Positions 51,901 to 60,345 are shown, counted from the first letter of the stretch. The stretch is DNA of 64,000 nt from SZUA-584 sp964441275 (GCA_964441275.1 CAYTUG010000007.1:25589-89588); one strand, 5' to 3'. The notes: a model not told the origin generated them from the sequence alone. Translations and numbers: made by a program.

Positions 51901-51907
51901 GGTGCAT
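48905..51907 (-). CDS. Class A penicillin-binding protein 1A family
   Basis: 1000 residues from ATG 51907; the frame opens 19 codons earlier without a good start. Long basic cytoplasmic tail (about 1-125), one membrane helix, glycosyltransferase 51 domain (EDVRFKYHSGVDLKRL, GGSTITQQLIKNKLL, LEAYLNTIHLGGSNYGVKAA), transpeptidase with GSSIKP, SLN in NSLNSASAYL and KTGTNQ. A C-terminal stretch with several Cys (CSVSGKIATEACQHD) and a coiled end follow. Catalytic sites intact. Confidence 0.93.
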   Translation of the reverse strand: MHRKNNLSKTESAVKKFSSGVAAAFRRFSAAAKSAADKIKNRIFGVERTGVDYASEHTQVFDSANSKQSSKTNLLSRLARRSARKPHKDNNLHTVPHISAEHLTGEGKEPINMFSSRRSRGGLFLGITLSSVKLILLAFFMLGAAGLGAIVGIAKGYMETTPKLDTGKIEKHAETSYIYDCDGKLITAYAGVENRDIASIDEIPETLQNAFIAIEDVRFKYHSGVDLKRLVGVFISNLTNSNIQGGSTITQQLIKNKLLSFERTYKRKIQEAYLSMQLEQAYTKEEILEAYLNTIHLGGSNYGVKAAAMDYFGKSLSALTVRECAMLAGITQYPYQYNPRRCYYVSMQPELINDRTDEVLKKMYTAGFISLEQYNYALNDAVSVIEESQVSQMYEMPYFVEYAIYDVITHLLKQRNLQDTKQNRSQIENELRTNGYKIYTTVDPKIQKTVEQSLSNWSKYPRLANSADSVIRDESSGVVTEIIQPQAAAVVVEQSTGELKAVVGGRTTPTAKKTLNRAYQNKMPVGSSIKPIAVYAPAIDKGFSDGTVIPNLPLPIEGWKLDNGKIGYPAGGASSYGPVTLRSGVVNSLNSASAYLLMNHVLIKDSYNYLVQMGINPVDINQTGSGLALGSSGITPIELAGAYATIANSGIYLEPLSFRYVEDKYGNKILNADDIRENRRVFKESTAWIVTDILTDAVQSGTGKKARISGMTIGGKTGTNQESRGILFAGISPYYTATLWIGHDLYKPLHKSEFASSSAAPLWKDFMSKILEGLENKPIIDSTPAELKLVKLTVCSVSGKIATEACQHDLGGHKPVAAWFAAGTEPIEKCDWHALYKICPDSGKIAGPYCPVHDGSAMKSLLFVPQDSIYWKLTKKQRDEYLPGMLPALEEGETASDIGPDSPLFKTFFCDIHTEAWNEAQIAREAAIDAAQTQINYSESVLSNPDYEMPNEDRNNLSNTIKSLKKLIANAASTTGAIKQKTDELKTLTDMIVILYAPET

Positions 51908-52043
51908 AATAATCTCACACGCAATTTTTTTATAATTATAACACAATTTAAACGCTGCGCACAATGACGCTTTATTTGCATTTTAAACACACGTTCGTTA
52001 TGCAAACAAAAACATAAGCATAGTTTTAGTATTGGGTGAGTTT

Positions 52044-52703
52044 ATGCGTATAAAATTATCAAGAAAATGGGTTGCGTTAATATTGCTTATAGTGGTAGTA
52101 ATAGCGTACCTGATTGTTGACGAAGCGGTACGGCCAGTGATAATCGGCATCACGGAAGCGCGGCTTAGAGCTATTGCGGTTAATGCTATGAACGATGCCG
52201 TGCGTGATACGGTTGGCGCGGAAATCAGCTATACCGATTTGATAAAAATCGAAAAGGACGATAAGGGGAACATAACTCTGCTGTCCGCAAATGCGGTGCT
52301 TATGAACAACATCGCGTCAAACACCGCAATAGCCGCGCAGGATAAAATACAAAGTATCGGCGAGCAGGGCATAAGCATACCTATAGGTACAATCATCGGC
52401 GGGCAGCTGCTGTCGGGCCGGGGGCCTTCGGTAAATGTTAAATTTGAACCCGTAGGTTCCGTAACTTCCGATTTTAAAACCGAGTTTGAAGATGCGGGAA
52501 TAAACCAAACGCGCCACAAAATATATTTGGTGCTTAATTCTTCGGTTCGCATTATAATTGGCAACGATAGTCAAACGGTTGAAGTGTCAAGCCAGGTGCT
52601 AATATCGGAAACAATAATAATCGGCGATGTTCCGCAAAGCTATATGCATTTTGGAAGTAAAGAAAGCAAGCTTAACCTTCTTCCTATCGATATAGTCGAA
52701 TAA
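52044..52703 (+). CDS. yunB: Sporulation protein YunB
   Basis: 219 residues from ATG 52044. One N-terminal membrane helix (LILLIVVVIAYLIV), then VRPVIIGITEARLRAIAVNAMNDAV and IPIGTIIGGQLLSGRGP, which are YunB marks, and a C-terminal beta region (QVLISETIIIGDVPQSY). In Bacillus it is expressed in the mother cell and needed for normal spore formation. Stands alone between a PBP and yebC. Confidence 0.92.
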   Translation: MRIKLSRKWVALILLIVVVIAYLIVDEAVRPVIIGITEARLRAIAVNAMNDAVRDTVGAEISYTDLIKIEKDDKGNITLLSANAVLMNNIASNTAIAAQDKIQSIGEQGISIPIGTIIGGQLLSGRGPSVNVKFEPVGSVTSDFKTEFEDAGINQTRHKIYLVLNSSVRIIIGNDSQTVEVSSQVLISETIIIGDVPQSYMHFGSKESKLNLLPIDIVE

Positions 52704-52763
52704 GTTTGAAAAACAATATGTTTTTTGGTACTATTAAAAAAAGCTATTGCAAAAGGGGAAAAT

Positions 52764-53492
52764 ATGGCGGGGCATTCTAAATGGGCAAACATTAAACACA
52801 AAAAAGAGCGTGCCGATTCTAAGCGCGGCAAAGTGTTCACCAAGTTAGGCAGAGAGATTGCCGTTGCGGTAAAAGAGGGCGGTTCAGACATTGAGGCGAA
52901 CTCTAAGTTAAGGGATATTGTTACAAAGGCGAAGGCAAACAACATGCCTTCGGATACGATTGCGCGGTCTATCAAAAAAGCGGCGGGCGAACTTGGCGCG
53001 ATTAACTACGAAACGGTAGTTTACGAGGGTTACGGTGCGGGCGGCGTTGCAGTTATAGTAGAGTCTCTGACAGATAACCGGAACAGAACGGCGGGTGAAG
53101 TGCGTCACAGTTTTGACAAAAATAAAGGCTCGCTCGGGGCAACCGGGTGCGTTTCGTTCTTGTTTGAAAGAAAAGGCGTTATTGTTATAGAGAAGAATGA
53201 AGATTTAGACCAAGACACGCTTATGCTGTCGGCTATCGAGGCGGGCGCGCTTGATATACAGGAAGATGAAGAAATAATTGAGATAACGACGGATACACAA
53301 AGTTTTTCCAACGTATGCGAAACGCTTGAAAATGAAGGGTATATGTTTGCTCTTGCGGAAGTGCAGATGGTCGCCTCAAACAGCGTTGAAGTTTCGGGAG
53401 AAAACGAGGAAAATCTGCAAGGGCTGCTTGATATGCTGGAAGATTGCGACGATGTGCAAAACGTATACCATAACGCCGTATTCGCTGAATAA
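52764..53492 (+). CDS. yebC: YebC/PmpR family regulatory protein
   Basis: 242 residues from ATG 52764, with AAAGGGG upstream; the longer frame from 52725 adds residues not in the family. Begins MAGHSKWANIKHKKERAD, as all YebC do, with NMPSDTIARSIKKAAGE and a GCVSFLFERKGVI segment. Members act in translation (ribosome rescue at proline stretches) or as transcription regulators. Confidence 0.96.
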   Translation: MAGHSKWANIKHKKERADSKRGKVFTKLGREIAVAVKEGGSDIEANSKLRDIVTKAKANNMPSDTIARSIKKAAGELGAINYETVVYEGYGAGGVAVIVESLTDNRNRTAGEVRHSFDKNKGSLGATGCVSFLFERKGVIVIEKNEDLDQDTLMLSAIEAGALDIQEDEEIIEITTDTQSFSNVCETLENEGYMFALAEVQMVASNSVEVSGENEENLQGLLDMLEDCDDVQNVYHNAVFAE

Positions 53493-53543
53493 TTGCTATG
53501 CGCCCCGCAAAAAATATCCTAAGAAAGAATAGGGTATTTTTTA

Positions 53544-54089
53544 TTGAGAAAACACAAAAAGCTTGTAATATTTGCATCAATGCTTATCATTGTTATTGCA
53601 TCGGGCACAACGGGGTTTTTTATAGCGCAAAGCGAGCCGCGGATCGTTGAGGAAAAAGAACCGTTAGCTGTTGATGCCGATAATGCGCGCATAGACAGAG
53701 AGGCAATAGTATTGTGGCATATTGACTACAAAATGTGCGGTCACAGCATAACGGTTGAAAACAACGTTGATGAAAACATGATAGGGCTTTCCTTTTCTCA
53801 ATTTTGCAATAAATACCCCAACCTTAAGGTAGTTGATTTTTCAGCGCATAAAATCGAGATAAAAACAAGCTTTTACTGCTATTGCCCCGAACATTATATT
53901 TTGAAAAAATGCGGCGATATGCTTGCAATATACAGGACGGCGCCCGGAACGGATAATCAGGAAATCTATATTAAAACACAAATCTGTTTCGATGATATTG
54001 ATTCGGGAGAAAAAGAGGTGTTAACGATGGGCAGGGTGTTCGGCTCGCTTGAGGATATTGATTCGTATATAGTAAATATTTTAGAATAG
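53544..54089 (+). CDS. BofC C-terminal domain protein
   Basis: 181 residues, TTG start. One N-terminal membrane helix or signal (LVIFASMLIIVIASGTTGFFIA), then a domain ending with FYCYCPEHYILKKCGDMLAIYR and GRVFGSLEDIDSYIVNI, which fits the BofC C-terminal domain. BofC is a forespore-exported regulator of sigma-K checkpoint signalling in Bacillus; whether that role holds here is unclear. Confidence 0.65.
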   Translation: MRKHKKLVIFASMLIIVIASGTTGFFIAQSEPRIVEEKEPLAVDADNARIDREAIVLWHIDYKMCGHSITVENNVDENMIGLSFSQFCNKYPNLKVVDFSAHKIEIKTSFYCYCPEHYILKKCGDMLAIYRTAPGTDNQEIYIKTQICFDDIDSGEKEVLTMGRVFGSLEDIDSYIVNILE

Positions 54090-54102
54090 GCGCACAAAAC
54101 GA

Positions 54103-54132
54103 TTGACGAATACGGTATACATGATGTATCAT
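54103..54132 (+). promoter_or_regulatory. Promoter of the FMN riboswitch / ribU unit
   Basis: TTGACG at 54103-54108, TATCAT at 54127-54132, 18-base spacer, about 15 bases before the riboswitch begins. Confidence 0.7.
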
Positions 54133-54148
54133 GTGTGAAAATAAAGTA

Positions 54149-54255
54149 TGTCTTCGGGGCAGGGTGAAATTCCCTTACCGGCGGTAACAGTCCGCGAGCT
54201 TTTGCTGACACGGTGCAATTCCGTGACCGACAGTACAGTCTGGATGTGAGAAGAA
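54149..54255 (+). promoter_or_regulatory. FMN riboswitch (RFN element)
   Basis: The conserved RFN core is visible: CTTCGGGGCAGGGTGAAATTC at the start, CCGGCGGT, AGTCCGCGAGC, GACACGGTG with AATTCCGTGACCGAC, ACAGTCTGGATG, and GATGTGAGAAGA at the end. It binds FMN and reduces expression of the riboflavin transporter gene downstream when FMN is plentiful. Confidence 0.96.
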
Positions 54256-54277
54256 TGTGCATGTTGTTTTAACGTGC

Positions 54278-54308
54278 GGCTCCAAAGTTTACTTACGGGG
54301 CCTTTTTT
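54278..54308 (+). terminator. FMN riboswitch terminator
   Basis: GGCTCC (54278-54283) pairs with GGGGCC (54297-54302) with one G-U pair, followed by six T. It lies 25 bases before the ribU ATG. Confidence 0.7.
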
Positions 54309-54332
54309 ATTTGCTCCGGGAAAGGAAACTAA

Positions 54333-54878
54333 ATGAAACTAAACAAAAATGTAAGAATGCTGACTACATTGTCCGTGTTGACGGCGCTGTCTATCGTACT
54401 GCTGATAGTTATCCCTCCTTTTCCTTTAACGGGAATGGGCGATCTTAAGTACGACGCCATGGATATACCTTTTCTTATCGCCGGATTCGCGTTCGGGCCT
54501 GTTGCCGGTATAGCGGTTACCGTTATAGCGAGCTTTATACAAGCCATTACGGTATCGGCCGGGGAAGGGCTTGTCGGGGCGGCGATGCACATTATCGCAT
54601 CCGGCACATTGGTTTTGGTGGCCTCTTTGATATATCGCTTTATGCACAATATTAAAGGCGCGATTATCGGGCTTATATCCGGAGCGTTGGCTATGGCGGT
54701 TGTTATGATACCGGCTAATTTGCTTATTACGGCGCCATACTACCAAATACCGGTTGAAGCCGTAGCCGGAATGCTGCTGCCTTTTATAATTCCTTTCAAT
54801 TTAATGAAGGCGGGCATAAACATTGTCGTAGTATTTTTTCTTTATAAACCGCTCAGACGGTTTTTAATTAAGAAATAA
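54333..54878 (+). CDS. ribU: Riboflavin ECF transporter S component RibU
   Basis: 181 residues, six membrane helices. The S-component pattern of RibU is present (LSVLTALSIVLLIVIPPFPLTG, LKYDAMDIPFLIAGFAFGPVAG, and ANLLITAPYY). It captures riboflavin and works with a shared energising module encoded elsewhere. The FMN riboswitch just upstream confirms the substrate. Confidence 0.94.
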   Translation: MKLNKNVRMLTTLSVLTALSIVLLIVIPPFPLTGMGDLKYDAMDIPFLIAGFAFGPVAGIAVTVIASFIQAITVSAGEGLVGAAMHIIASGTLVLVASLIYRFMHNIKGAIIGLISGALAMAVVMIPANLLITAPYYQIPVEAVAGMLLPFIIPFNLMKAGINIVVVFFLYKPLRRFLIKK

Positions 54879-54894
54879 ACGTATTATATTTTAC

Positions 54895-54934
54895 AAAAGC
54901 GCGGTTTTGAAAATATTGCAAGCCGCGCTTTTTT
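54895..54934 (+). terminator. Terminator after ribU
   Basis: AAAAGCGCGG and CCGCGCTTTTTT arms form a long hairpin with a T tail, 17 bases past the stop. Confidence 0.85.
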
Positions 54935-54980
54935 CGTATATACTACATTAGATTGCAACGGTAAGGAGACGCCCGGTATA

Positions 54981-55394
54981 TTGGTAAAAAGATATGTTAC
55001 AAATTGCGAGGAAGAGACGATTTTATTGGGAGAAAAGTTTGCAAAGTCGCTAAAATGCGGAGATGTTATTGCGCTGTACGGTTGTATCGGCGCAGGCAAA
55101 ACAGTATTTGCAAAAGGCGTGGCAAAAGGGCTTGGTATTAAAGAGGACGTAACAAGCCCAACTTTTAGTTTAATGAAGCACTATATGGGCAGGCTTCCTT
55201 TATACCATTTTGATTTGTACAGAATAGAATCCGCCGAAGAGCTGCCGCACATAGGCTTCTACGACTATTTGGGCGGGGACAACGTTTGTATTATTGAATG
55301 GGCGGAAAATGCGGAGGATGTAAATCCCGGCATTGAGGTCCGCATAACTGGAAAAGGTAACGATATTCGCACCATAAATATATCAGAGGGTTAA
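54981..55394 (+). CDS. tsaE: tRNA threonylcarbamoyladenosine ATPase TsaE
   Basis: 137 residues. Walker A GCIGAGKT near residue 33, SPTFSLMKHY, HFDLYRIE and IIEWAEN are family marks. TTG start, with AAGGAG 13 bases upstream, rather long spacing. TsaE assists TsaB-TsaD in making t6A37 of ANN-reading tRNAs. Heads the tsaE-tsaB-rimI run. Confidence 0.94.
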   Translation: MVKRYVTNCEEETILLGEKFAKSLKCGDVIALYGCIGAGKTVFAKGVAKGLGIKEDVTSPTFSLMKHYMGRLPLYHFDLYRIESAEELPHIGFYDYLGGDNVCIIEWAENAEDVNPGIEVRITGKGNDIRTINISEG

Positions 55395-55395
55395 C

Positions 55396-56064
55396 ATGTA
55401 TATATTGGCTGCCGATACATCCGGGGGCGTTTGTTCCGCGGCGGTATTGGACAAAAATCGTATACTATCGGAATCGTACACGAACGCCGGGCGTACGCAT
55501 TCCGAAAACATCGGGCCTATGATTGACTTTTGTCTTTCATGCGCTAAGCTGAGCATACGCGATATCGGTTTGTTTTCCTGCGCGACAGGTCCCGGCTCTT
55601 TTACCGGTTTGCGAATAGGAGTGGGGATGACAAAAGCGTTCTCTCATGCTTCCGGAAAACCGGCGGCGGGAGTAAACACATTGGACGCATTGGCGCATAA
55701 CGTGTATGGCACAGATAAAATCGTCTGCCCGGTTATCGATGCCCGCCGGGGAGAGGTTTATACGGCAACATACAAAGCCGGAAAAAGAATTACCGAATAT
55801 AGCGCTTTGGCGTTAGACGACGTTCTTAGAAAACTTAGCGGTTCGCCCGCTATATTTGTAGGCGATGCGGCGGTTAAGTTTAAACAAAAAATACTTGATT
55901 ACGGCTTTGAAACGGCTTATGAAAGCGTTGTTTTGCAAAGGGCGGGCTCTGTCGGCCTTTTGGCATATCAAATGTATTTAAACGGCAAAGTATCAACTGC
56001 CTGCGGCCTCGAGCCTTTTTATTTGCGCCCGACACAGGCGGAGCGCATGTTAAAAAAAGAATGA
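55396..56064 (+). CDS. tsaB: tRNA threonylcarbamoyladenosine protein TsaB
   Basis: 222 residues, ASKHA fold: ILAADTSGGVCSAAVLD at the start, GRTHSENIGPMIDFCL, GPGSFTGLRIG near 69 and PVIDARRGEVYTA near 112. Platform for TsaD in t6A synthesis. Separated by 1 base from tsaE, overlapping rimI by ATGA. Confidence 0.95.
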   Translation: MYILAADTSGGVCSAAVLDKNRILSESYTNAGRTHSENIGPMIDFCLSCAKLSIRDIGLFSCATGPGSFTGLRIGVGMTKAFSHASGKPAAGVNTLDALAHNVYGTDKIVCPVIDARRGEVYTATYKAGKRITEYSALALDDVLRKLSGSPAIFVGDAAVKFKQKILDYGFETAYESVVLQRAGSVGLLAYQMYLNGKVSTACGLEPFYLRPTQAERMLKKE

Positions 56065-56492
56065 ACGTAATTATTAGAACTGCAACTCAAAAGGATATAA
56101 AGGATATATACAACATAGAAACGCAATGTTTTACGCGGCCATGGTCTTATGTATCGATTCTGTCCGATTTATCGTGCAACGAGTTAGCTCGTTATGTAGT
56201 GGCAGAAATAGACGGCAATTTGGTTGGCTATTGCAGTATGCATATAGTTGTTGATGAAGGCCATATAATGAATATAGCGGTTTTAAAGGATTTCAGAAGG
56301 CGCGGTATAGCCGAAAAGCTGCTAAAAAAAACAATCGAACTAAGCAAAGCTGTTTTTTTTACACTCGAAGTGCGCATGTCTAATTTCGGAGCGGTTCGAT
56401 TGTACGAAAAGTTTGGTTTTGAGATAATGGGCAGGCGTCCTAAATATTACGGCGATGAAGACGCGCTTATAATGTTCAAAAGCGCGCCTTGA
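56061..56492 (+). CDS. rimI: Ribosomal-protein-alanine N-acetyltransferase RimI
   Basis: 143 residues, GNAT fold: IYNIETQCFTRPWS near 16, GYCSMHIVVDEGHIMNIAVLKDFRRRGIAEKLL with the acetyl-CoA loop RRRGIA, and VRMSNFGAVRLYEKFGF. It acetylates the N-terminus of ribosomal protein S18 in the classic case. ATG overlaps the tsaB stop, the common tsaB-rimI order. Confidence 0.93.
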   Translation: MNVIIRTATQKDIKDIYNIETQCFTRPWSYVSILSDLSCNELARYVVAEIDGNLVGYCSMHIVVDEGHIMNIAVLKDFRRRGIAEKLLKKTIELSKAVFFTLEVRMSNFGAVRLYEKFGFEIMGRRPKYYGDEDALIMFKSAP

Positions 56493-56496
56493 TAGT

Positions 56497-57318
56497 TTGC
56501 CGTTATGTATGTATAATCGTCAGGTAACAGCTTTTTTTGATATGAATGTAACGATTAACGGCATAAAAATTTACTATGAGCAGCACGGAAAAGGAAAACA
56601 CGTTCTTGTGCTGCACGGGTGGGGTGCAAGCATAGAAACTATGCGCCCTGTTATAGATGCGTTAAGCGCAAAGTTTCGTGTTACGGCTTTAGACTTTCCC
56701 GGGTTTGGCGGAAGCGGAATGCCGGACGATACATACGGCGTGCCCGAATATATGGATGTCGCATACCGCTTATTGCGAAATCTTGGGATTACAAAAACGC
56801 ATGTAATTTGCCACTCGTTTGGCGGGCGCGTTGCGATAATGCTTGCTGCGGCTTATCCGCGCTTAACAGAAAAAATAGTTTTTACGGGCGCTGCGGGGCT
56901 TATCAAACGCCGGACAATAAAGCAAAGGGCAAGGGTGCGCATTTATAAGGCGGCAAAATTCTTTAATCGCGGGCATGTTGTAAAAAGGCTGTTGCAAGCA
57001 TTGGGCGCTGATGTTGAAAAGTATATAAAAAACGCAGGCTCGGCGGACTATAAAGCGTTGTCAAACGATATGAAAAAAGTGTTTGTGCGCATAGTTAATT
57101 TGGATTTAAAAAGCCTTCTGTCCAATATTAAAAGTCCGTCGTTGCTTATTTGGGGTGAAAATGACACCGAAACGCCCGTCGAGTTTGGCAGAATTATGGA
57201 AAGGCTGATACCTGACAGCGGGCTTGTGGTTTTCAAGCACGCGGGGCATTATGCGTTTCTCGAATGTTTTGATCGTTTTATGCTTATTGTCAAGACATTT
57301 CTGGAGGATAACAAATGA
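56497..57318 (+). CDS. Alpha/beta hydrolase
   Basis: 273 residues; ATG 56542 (MNVTINGIKIYYEQHG) is a likely alternative start, as the first 15 residues do not look conserved. Oxyanion segment LHGWGAS, nucleophile elbow ICHSFGGR near 109 (Cys replaces the first Gly of GxSxG), Asp in WGENDTETP near 226, His in KHAGHYAFLE near 250: complete triad. Substrate unknown. Overlaps the MurF gene by ATGA, so co-transcribed with cell-wall genes. Confidence 0.82.
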   Translation: MPLCMYNRQVTAFFDMNVTINGIKIYYEQHGKGKHVLVLHGWGASIETMRPVIDALSAKFRVTALDFPGFGGSGMPDDTYGVPEYMDVAYRLLRNLGITKTHVICHSFGGRVAIMLAAAYPRLTEKIVFTGAAGLIKRRTIKQRARVRIYKAAKFFNRGHVVKRLLQALGADVEKYIKNAGSADYKALSNDMKKVFVRIVNLDLKSLLSNIKSPSLLIWGENDTETPVEFGRIMERLIPDSGLVVFKHAGHYAFLECFDRFMLIVKTFLEDNK

Positions 57319-58931
57319 CAATATATATTAATGTTTTGATGTATGCATTTTTGGCCGCAGTTATGGTCTTCTCTTCGGTCCAAACAATCCACATATTGCA
57401 GCTTGAAGGCTATAAAAACAGGAACCTGTTTCGATGGCTTTTCTCTCACTCTTCCAAAGTCTATAAGATACCCGTATTTACGGCATCGTTGTTTATTCTG
57501 CTCGGTATTCTTGCAAATATGGTGCTGCCCGCAACAGCGCAGTATGGATTTTATGCGCTTGCGGCGATTTACGCGGCGGTTATATTGGTATATGTAAAAT
57601 CTGCGCGCATTCAAAACCCTAAAAAGCCGCTTGTGTATACGGGGCGCGTTAAACGCTTGTTTGCTTTTATAGCTTTGGTTTATGCGATAATTGCGGCGGG
57701 CTTTCTGCTTGTTGATTTAAGAGTACTTTCTGTCACCATATTGACTGGAACGCCCGGGTTTTTATTTTTTCCTATGATTGGCTTTGGCACCGCAGCGGCA
57801 AATTTTATTGCCCAACCTTTCGAGTTTTTTGTGCGGCGGTGGTATTACAACGATGCTAAAAAAATGCTTGCCAAAAGGGATGATTTAATAAAAGTAGGGA
57901 TAACGGGAAGTTACGGCAAAACAAGCTGTAAATTCATATTAGGCACTATCTTATCGGAAAAATATAACGTGCTTGTCCCGCCGGATAGCTATAACACAGC
58001 CATGGGGGTGACGCGTGTCGTGCGCGAGCGGCTCAAGCCTTATCATCAAGTGCTAATTGCGGAGATGGGAGCGCGAAACATAGGCGATATAAAAGAAATA
58101 TGCGATTTGGTTAAACCGAAATATGCGCTTTTAACGTCTGTCGGAGCTATGCACCTTGAGACATTCGGCAGTATGGAAAATGTGGCAAAGACAAAATACG
58201 AACTGATTGAAGGAACGGCAGACCGGGGAAGCTGTTTTTTCCCTTCCGGCTCGCCTATATGCCAAACGCTTTACGACAAAACAAAAAAGGATAAGTATTT
58301 GTTTGGATTAGAATATCAAACGGGCATTTCCGCATACGCCCAAAATATAAAGACGGGCAGCTTCGGAAGCCGCTTTGAGCTTGTGATAGAAGGAGAGATA
58401 ATCGCCTGTGAAACAAAGCTGCTTGGCAAACATAATATTGCTAATATTATCGGCTGCGCGGCTGTGGCAAAAAAGCTTGGCCTAACCGTTGACGAGATAA
58501 GAATAGGCATAAGAAAAACTGTTCCCGTTGAACACCGGCTGCAGCTTCTTCCCACAAGAAACGGGATAACGGTAATAGACGATGCGTTTAACGCTAATCC
58601 TTCGGGCGCAAGGGCGGCCATGGAAGTTCTTTCAATGTTTGAAGGGCGTAAAATTGTTGTGACTCCGGGATTAGTTGAACTTGGAGAGCGCGAAGAACAA
58701 GAAAACAAAGAATTGGGAAAGACTATGGCAAAGGTCGCCGATATAGTATATCTGATAGGCAAAAAGCATACAAAACCAATATATGCCGGGCTTGTGCAAG
58801 GCGGATTTGACGTAGAAAATATTTTTGTTTTCTCATCGCTAAAAGAGGCGACGGAAATGCTTTGGAACAACGCGCGCATGGGCGATGTGGTTATATTCGA
58901 AAACGATTTGCCCGACAACTATAACGAATAG
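57315..58931 (+). CDS. murF: MurF-type ligase with N-terminal membrane domain
   Basis: 538 residues. Residues 1-165 contain about four to five hydrophobic helices (YAFLAAVMVFSS, FTASLFILLGILANM, YALAAIYAAVILVYV, LFAFIALVYAIIAAGF, GFLFFPMIGFGTA). The Mur ligase part starts near 190: ATP loop GITGSYGKTSCKF, AEMGARNIGDI, SVGAMHLETFG, KLLGKHNIANIIG, DDAFNANPSG. MurF adds D-Ala-D-Ala to UDP-MurNAc-tripeptide; the ddl gene follows after 11 bases, which supports that assignment. Standard MurF is soluble, so the membrane domain is the odd part. Confidence 0.85.
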   Translation: MTIYINVLMYAFLAAVMVFSSVQTIHILQLEGYKNRNLFRWLFSHSSKVYKIPVFTASLFILLGILANMVLPATAQYGFYALAAIYAAVILVYVKSARIQNPKKPLVYTGRVKRLFAFIALVYAIIAAGFLLVDLRVLSVTILTGTPGFLFFPMIGFGTAAANFIAQPFEFFVRRWYYNDAKKMLAKRDDLIKVGITGSYGKTSCKFILGTILSEKYNVLVPPDSYNTAMGVTRVVRERLKPYHQVLIAEMGARNIGDIKEICDLVKPKYALLTSVGAMHLETFGSMENVAKTKYELIEGTADRGSCFFPSGSPICQTLYDKTKKDKYLFGLEYQTGISAYAQNIKTGSFGSRFELVIEGEIIACETKLLGKHNIANIIGCAAVAKKLGLTVDEIRIGIRKTVPVEHRLQLLPTRNGITVIDDAFNANPSGARAAMEVLSMFEGRKIVVTPGLVELGEREEQENKELGKTMAKVADIVYLIGKKHTKPIYAGLVQGGFDVENIFVFSSLKEATEMLWNNARMGDVVIFENDLPDNYNE

Positions 58932-58942
58932 GAGATGCAATT

Positions 58943-60097
58943 ATGAAAAAAAACCTTGCGGTAACCTTCGGGGGCAGAACGGTAGAACATGACATTTCGA
59001 TAATAACCGCAATGCAGCTTATGCATGCCGCCGATAAAAGCAAGTACAATATTGTTCCGCTGTATATTGACCGTGACGGAAAATGGTATACGGGAGACAA
59101 GCTGCTCAATATGGCGGTGTTCTCGGATTTTAATCCTAACGTTAAAGGTGTAAAACGCGTATTCTTATCGTGCGCAGCGGACGCAATGCTGTACGAGTAC
59201 AAAAAGCAAAAACCTGTTTGCCGGATAGACGTTGTTATACCTGCAATGCACGGTATGCACGGCGAAGACGGCACAATACAGGGGCTTTTAGAGCTATCGG
59301 ACATACCTTATTCAAGCGCGGGCGTTGCGGGCTCGACAGTTGGTATGGATAAAATTTTAACGAAAGCCGCTTTTTCAGGGTTTGGATTTCCTGTGTTGGA
59401 TTCGCTATATTTTGAACGCGACGAGTTTTACCGGGACAGCGATTCCGTATGCGAAAAGATTGAAAAAAAGATTGGGTTTCCGGTTTTTATCAAGCCTGCG
59501 AATTTAGGTTCAAGCATAGGAATAAACAAAGCCAATGATTGCGAAGAATTAAGAAACGGGCTTGATATAGCGGCAAACTATGACAGAAGGATATTGGTGG
59601 AAAAGGCGGTAAACGATATAACCGAAGTCAATTGCTCCGTTTTAGGCACGGCGGCCGACTCTAAGGCAAGCGTTGTCGAGCAGCCGGTAACCGCAAGCCG
59701 TTTTTTGGGGTTTGAAGAAAAATATTTAAGCGGGGGCAAATCAAAAGGCATGAAGTCTTTAGGGCGAAAAATTCCCGCCGATATTTCGGAAGATATGGAA
59801 AAGCGCGTGCGCAGCCTTTCGCTTGAAATATTTAAAGCGCTTGATTTAAAAGGCGTGGTGCGCATAGATTTTATAATTGACAATTCAAACGGCAATCTTT
59901 ATGTAAACGAGGTCAACACCATACCCGGATCGTTTGCATTTTATCTGTGGGAACACTCGGGGGTATCGTTTTCATCTCTTGTAGACAATCTTGTGGCAAT
60001 TGCCGAAAAACAAATGCGGGAAAAGAAAAGGTCAAGTTTTGCGTTTGATTCAAATGTATTAAGAAAAGCGGCCGCAGGCATTAAAATAGGGAAATAA
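58943..60097 (+). CDS. ddl: D-alanine--D-alanine ligase
   Basis: 384 residues, ATP-grasp fold. VTFGGRTVEHDISIITAMQ at the N-terminus, AMHGMHGEDGTIQGLLEL near 98, FIKPANLGSSIGI near 184, VLVEKAVNDITEVNCSVLG, and VYVNEVNTIPGSFAFYLWE near 325. Joins two D-Ala for the MurF step; gene order murF-ddl. AGGAG precedes the ATG. Confidence 0.95.
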   Translation: MKKNLAVTFGGRTVEHDISIITAMQLMHAADKSKYNIVPLYIDRDGKWYTGDKLLNMAVFSDFNPNVKGVKRVFLSCAADAMLYEYKKQKPVCRIDVVIPAMHGMHGEDGTIQGLLELSDIPYSSAGVAGSTVGMDKILTKAAFSGFGFPVLDSLYFERDEFYRDSDSVCEKIEKKIGFPVFIKPANLGSSIGINKANDCEELRNGLDIAANYDRRILVEKAVNDITEVNCSVLGTAADSKASVVEQPVTASRFLGFEEKYLSGGKSKGMKSLGRKIPADISEDMEKRVRSLSLEIFKALDLKGVVRIDFIIDNSNGNLYVNEVNTIPGSFAFYLWEHSGVSFSSLVDNLVAIAEKQMREKKRSSFAFDSNVLRKAAAGIKIGK

Positions 60098-60166
60098 AAA
60101 GGGCTGCAACGCAGTTTTTTAAACGTTTGGAAGATATGTTTGCGGCTTAAAGTGGACTGGATTTTT

Positions 60167-60195
60167 ATGGTGGGCAATTAAACTTGCAATCTACA
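60167..60195. repeat. 29-bp repeat, copy 2 (candidate solo IS end)
   Basis: About 26 of 29 bases match 1320-1348, in the same orientation. No transposase is near; 60098-60345 holds no gene. Probably the stranded end of a lost IS481-like element. Confidence 0.4.
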
Positions 60196-60345
60196 CGCGG
60201 GAAGATGCCCGAAGATGTGTGTTGTCTTTTTTGTAGGTATCTGATATCATTATATGTAAGCATTAATCGCTTTTTTTATATTATAAATAATCATTTACAT
60301 CCATGCATAATTTACTTATAATGAAAAAAAGAAAGGGGTGCCATT

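Noticed and set aside
54281..54448. Short frame overlapping the riboswitch terminator and ribU start
   Set aside because: Shadow of ribU; the riboswitch and the ATG at 54333 explain the region.
58316..58918. 200-codon minus-strand frame opposite murF
   Set aside because: Low-complexity Ser/Ile-rich shadow of the Mur ligase gene.
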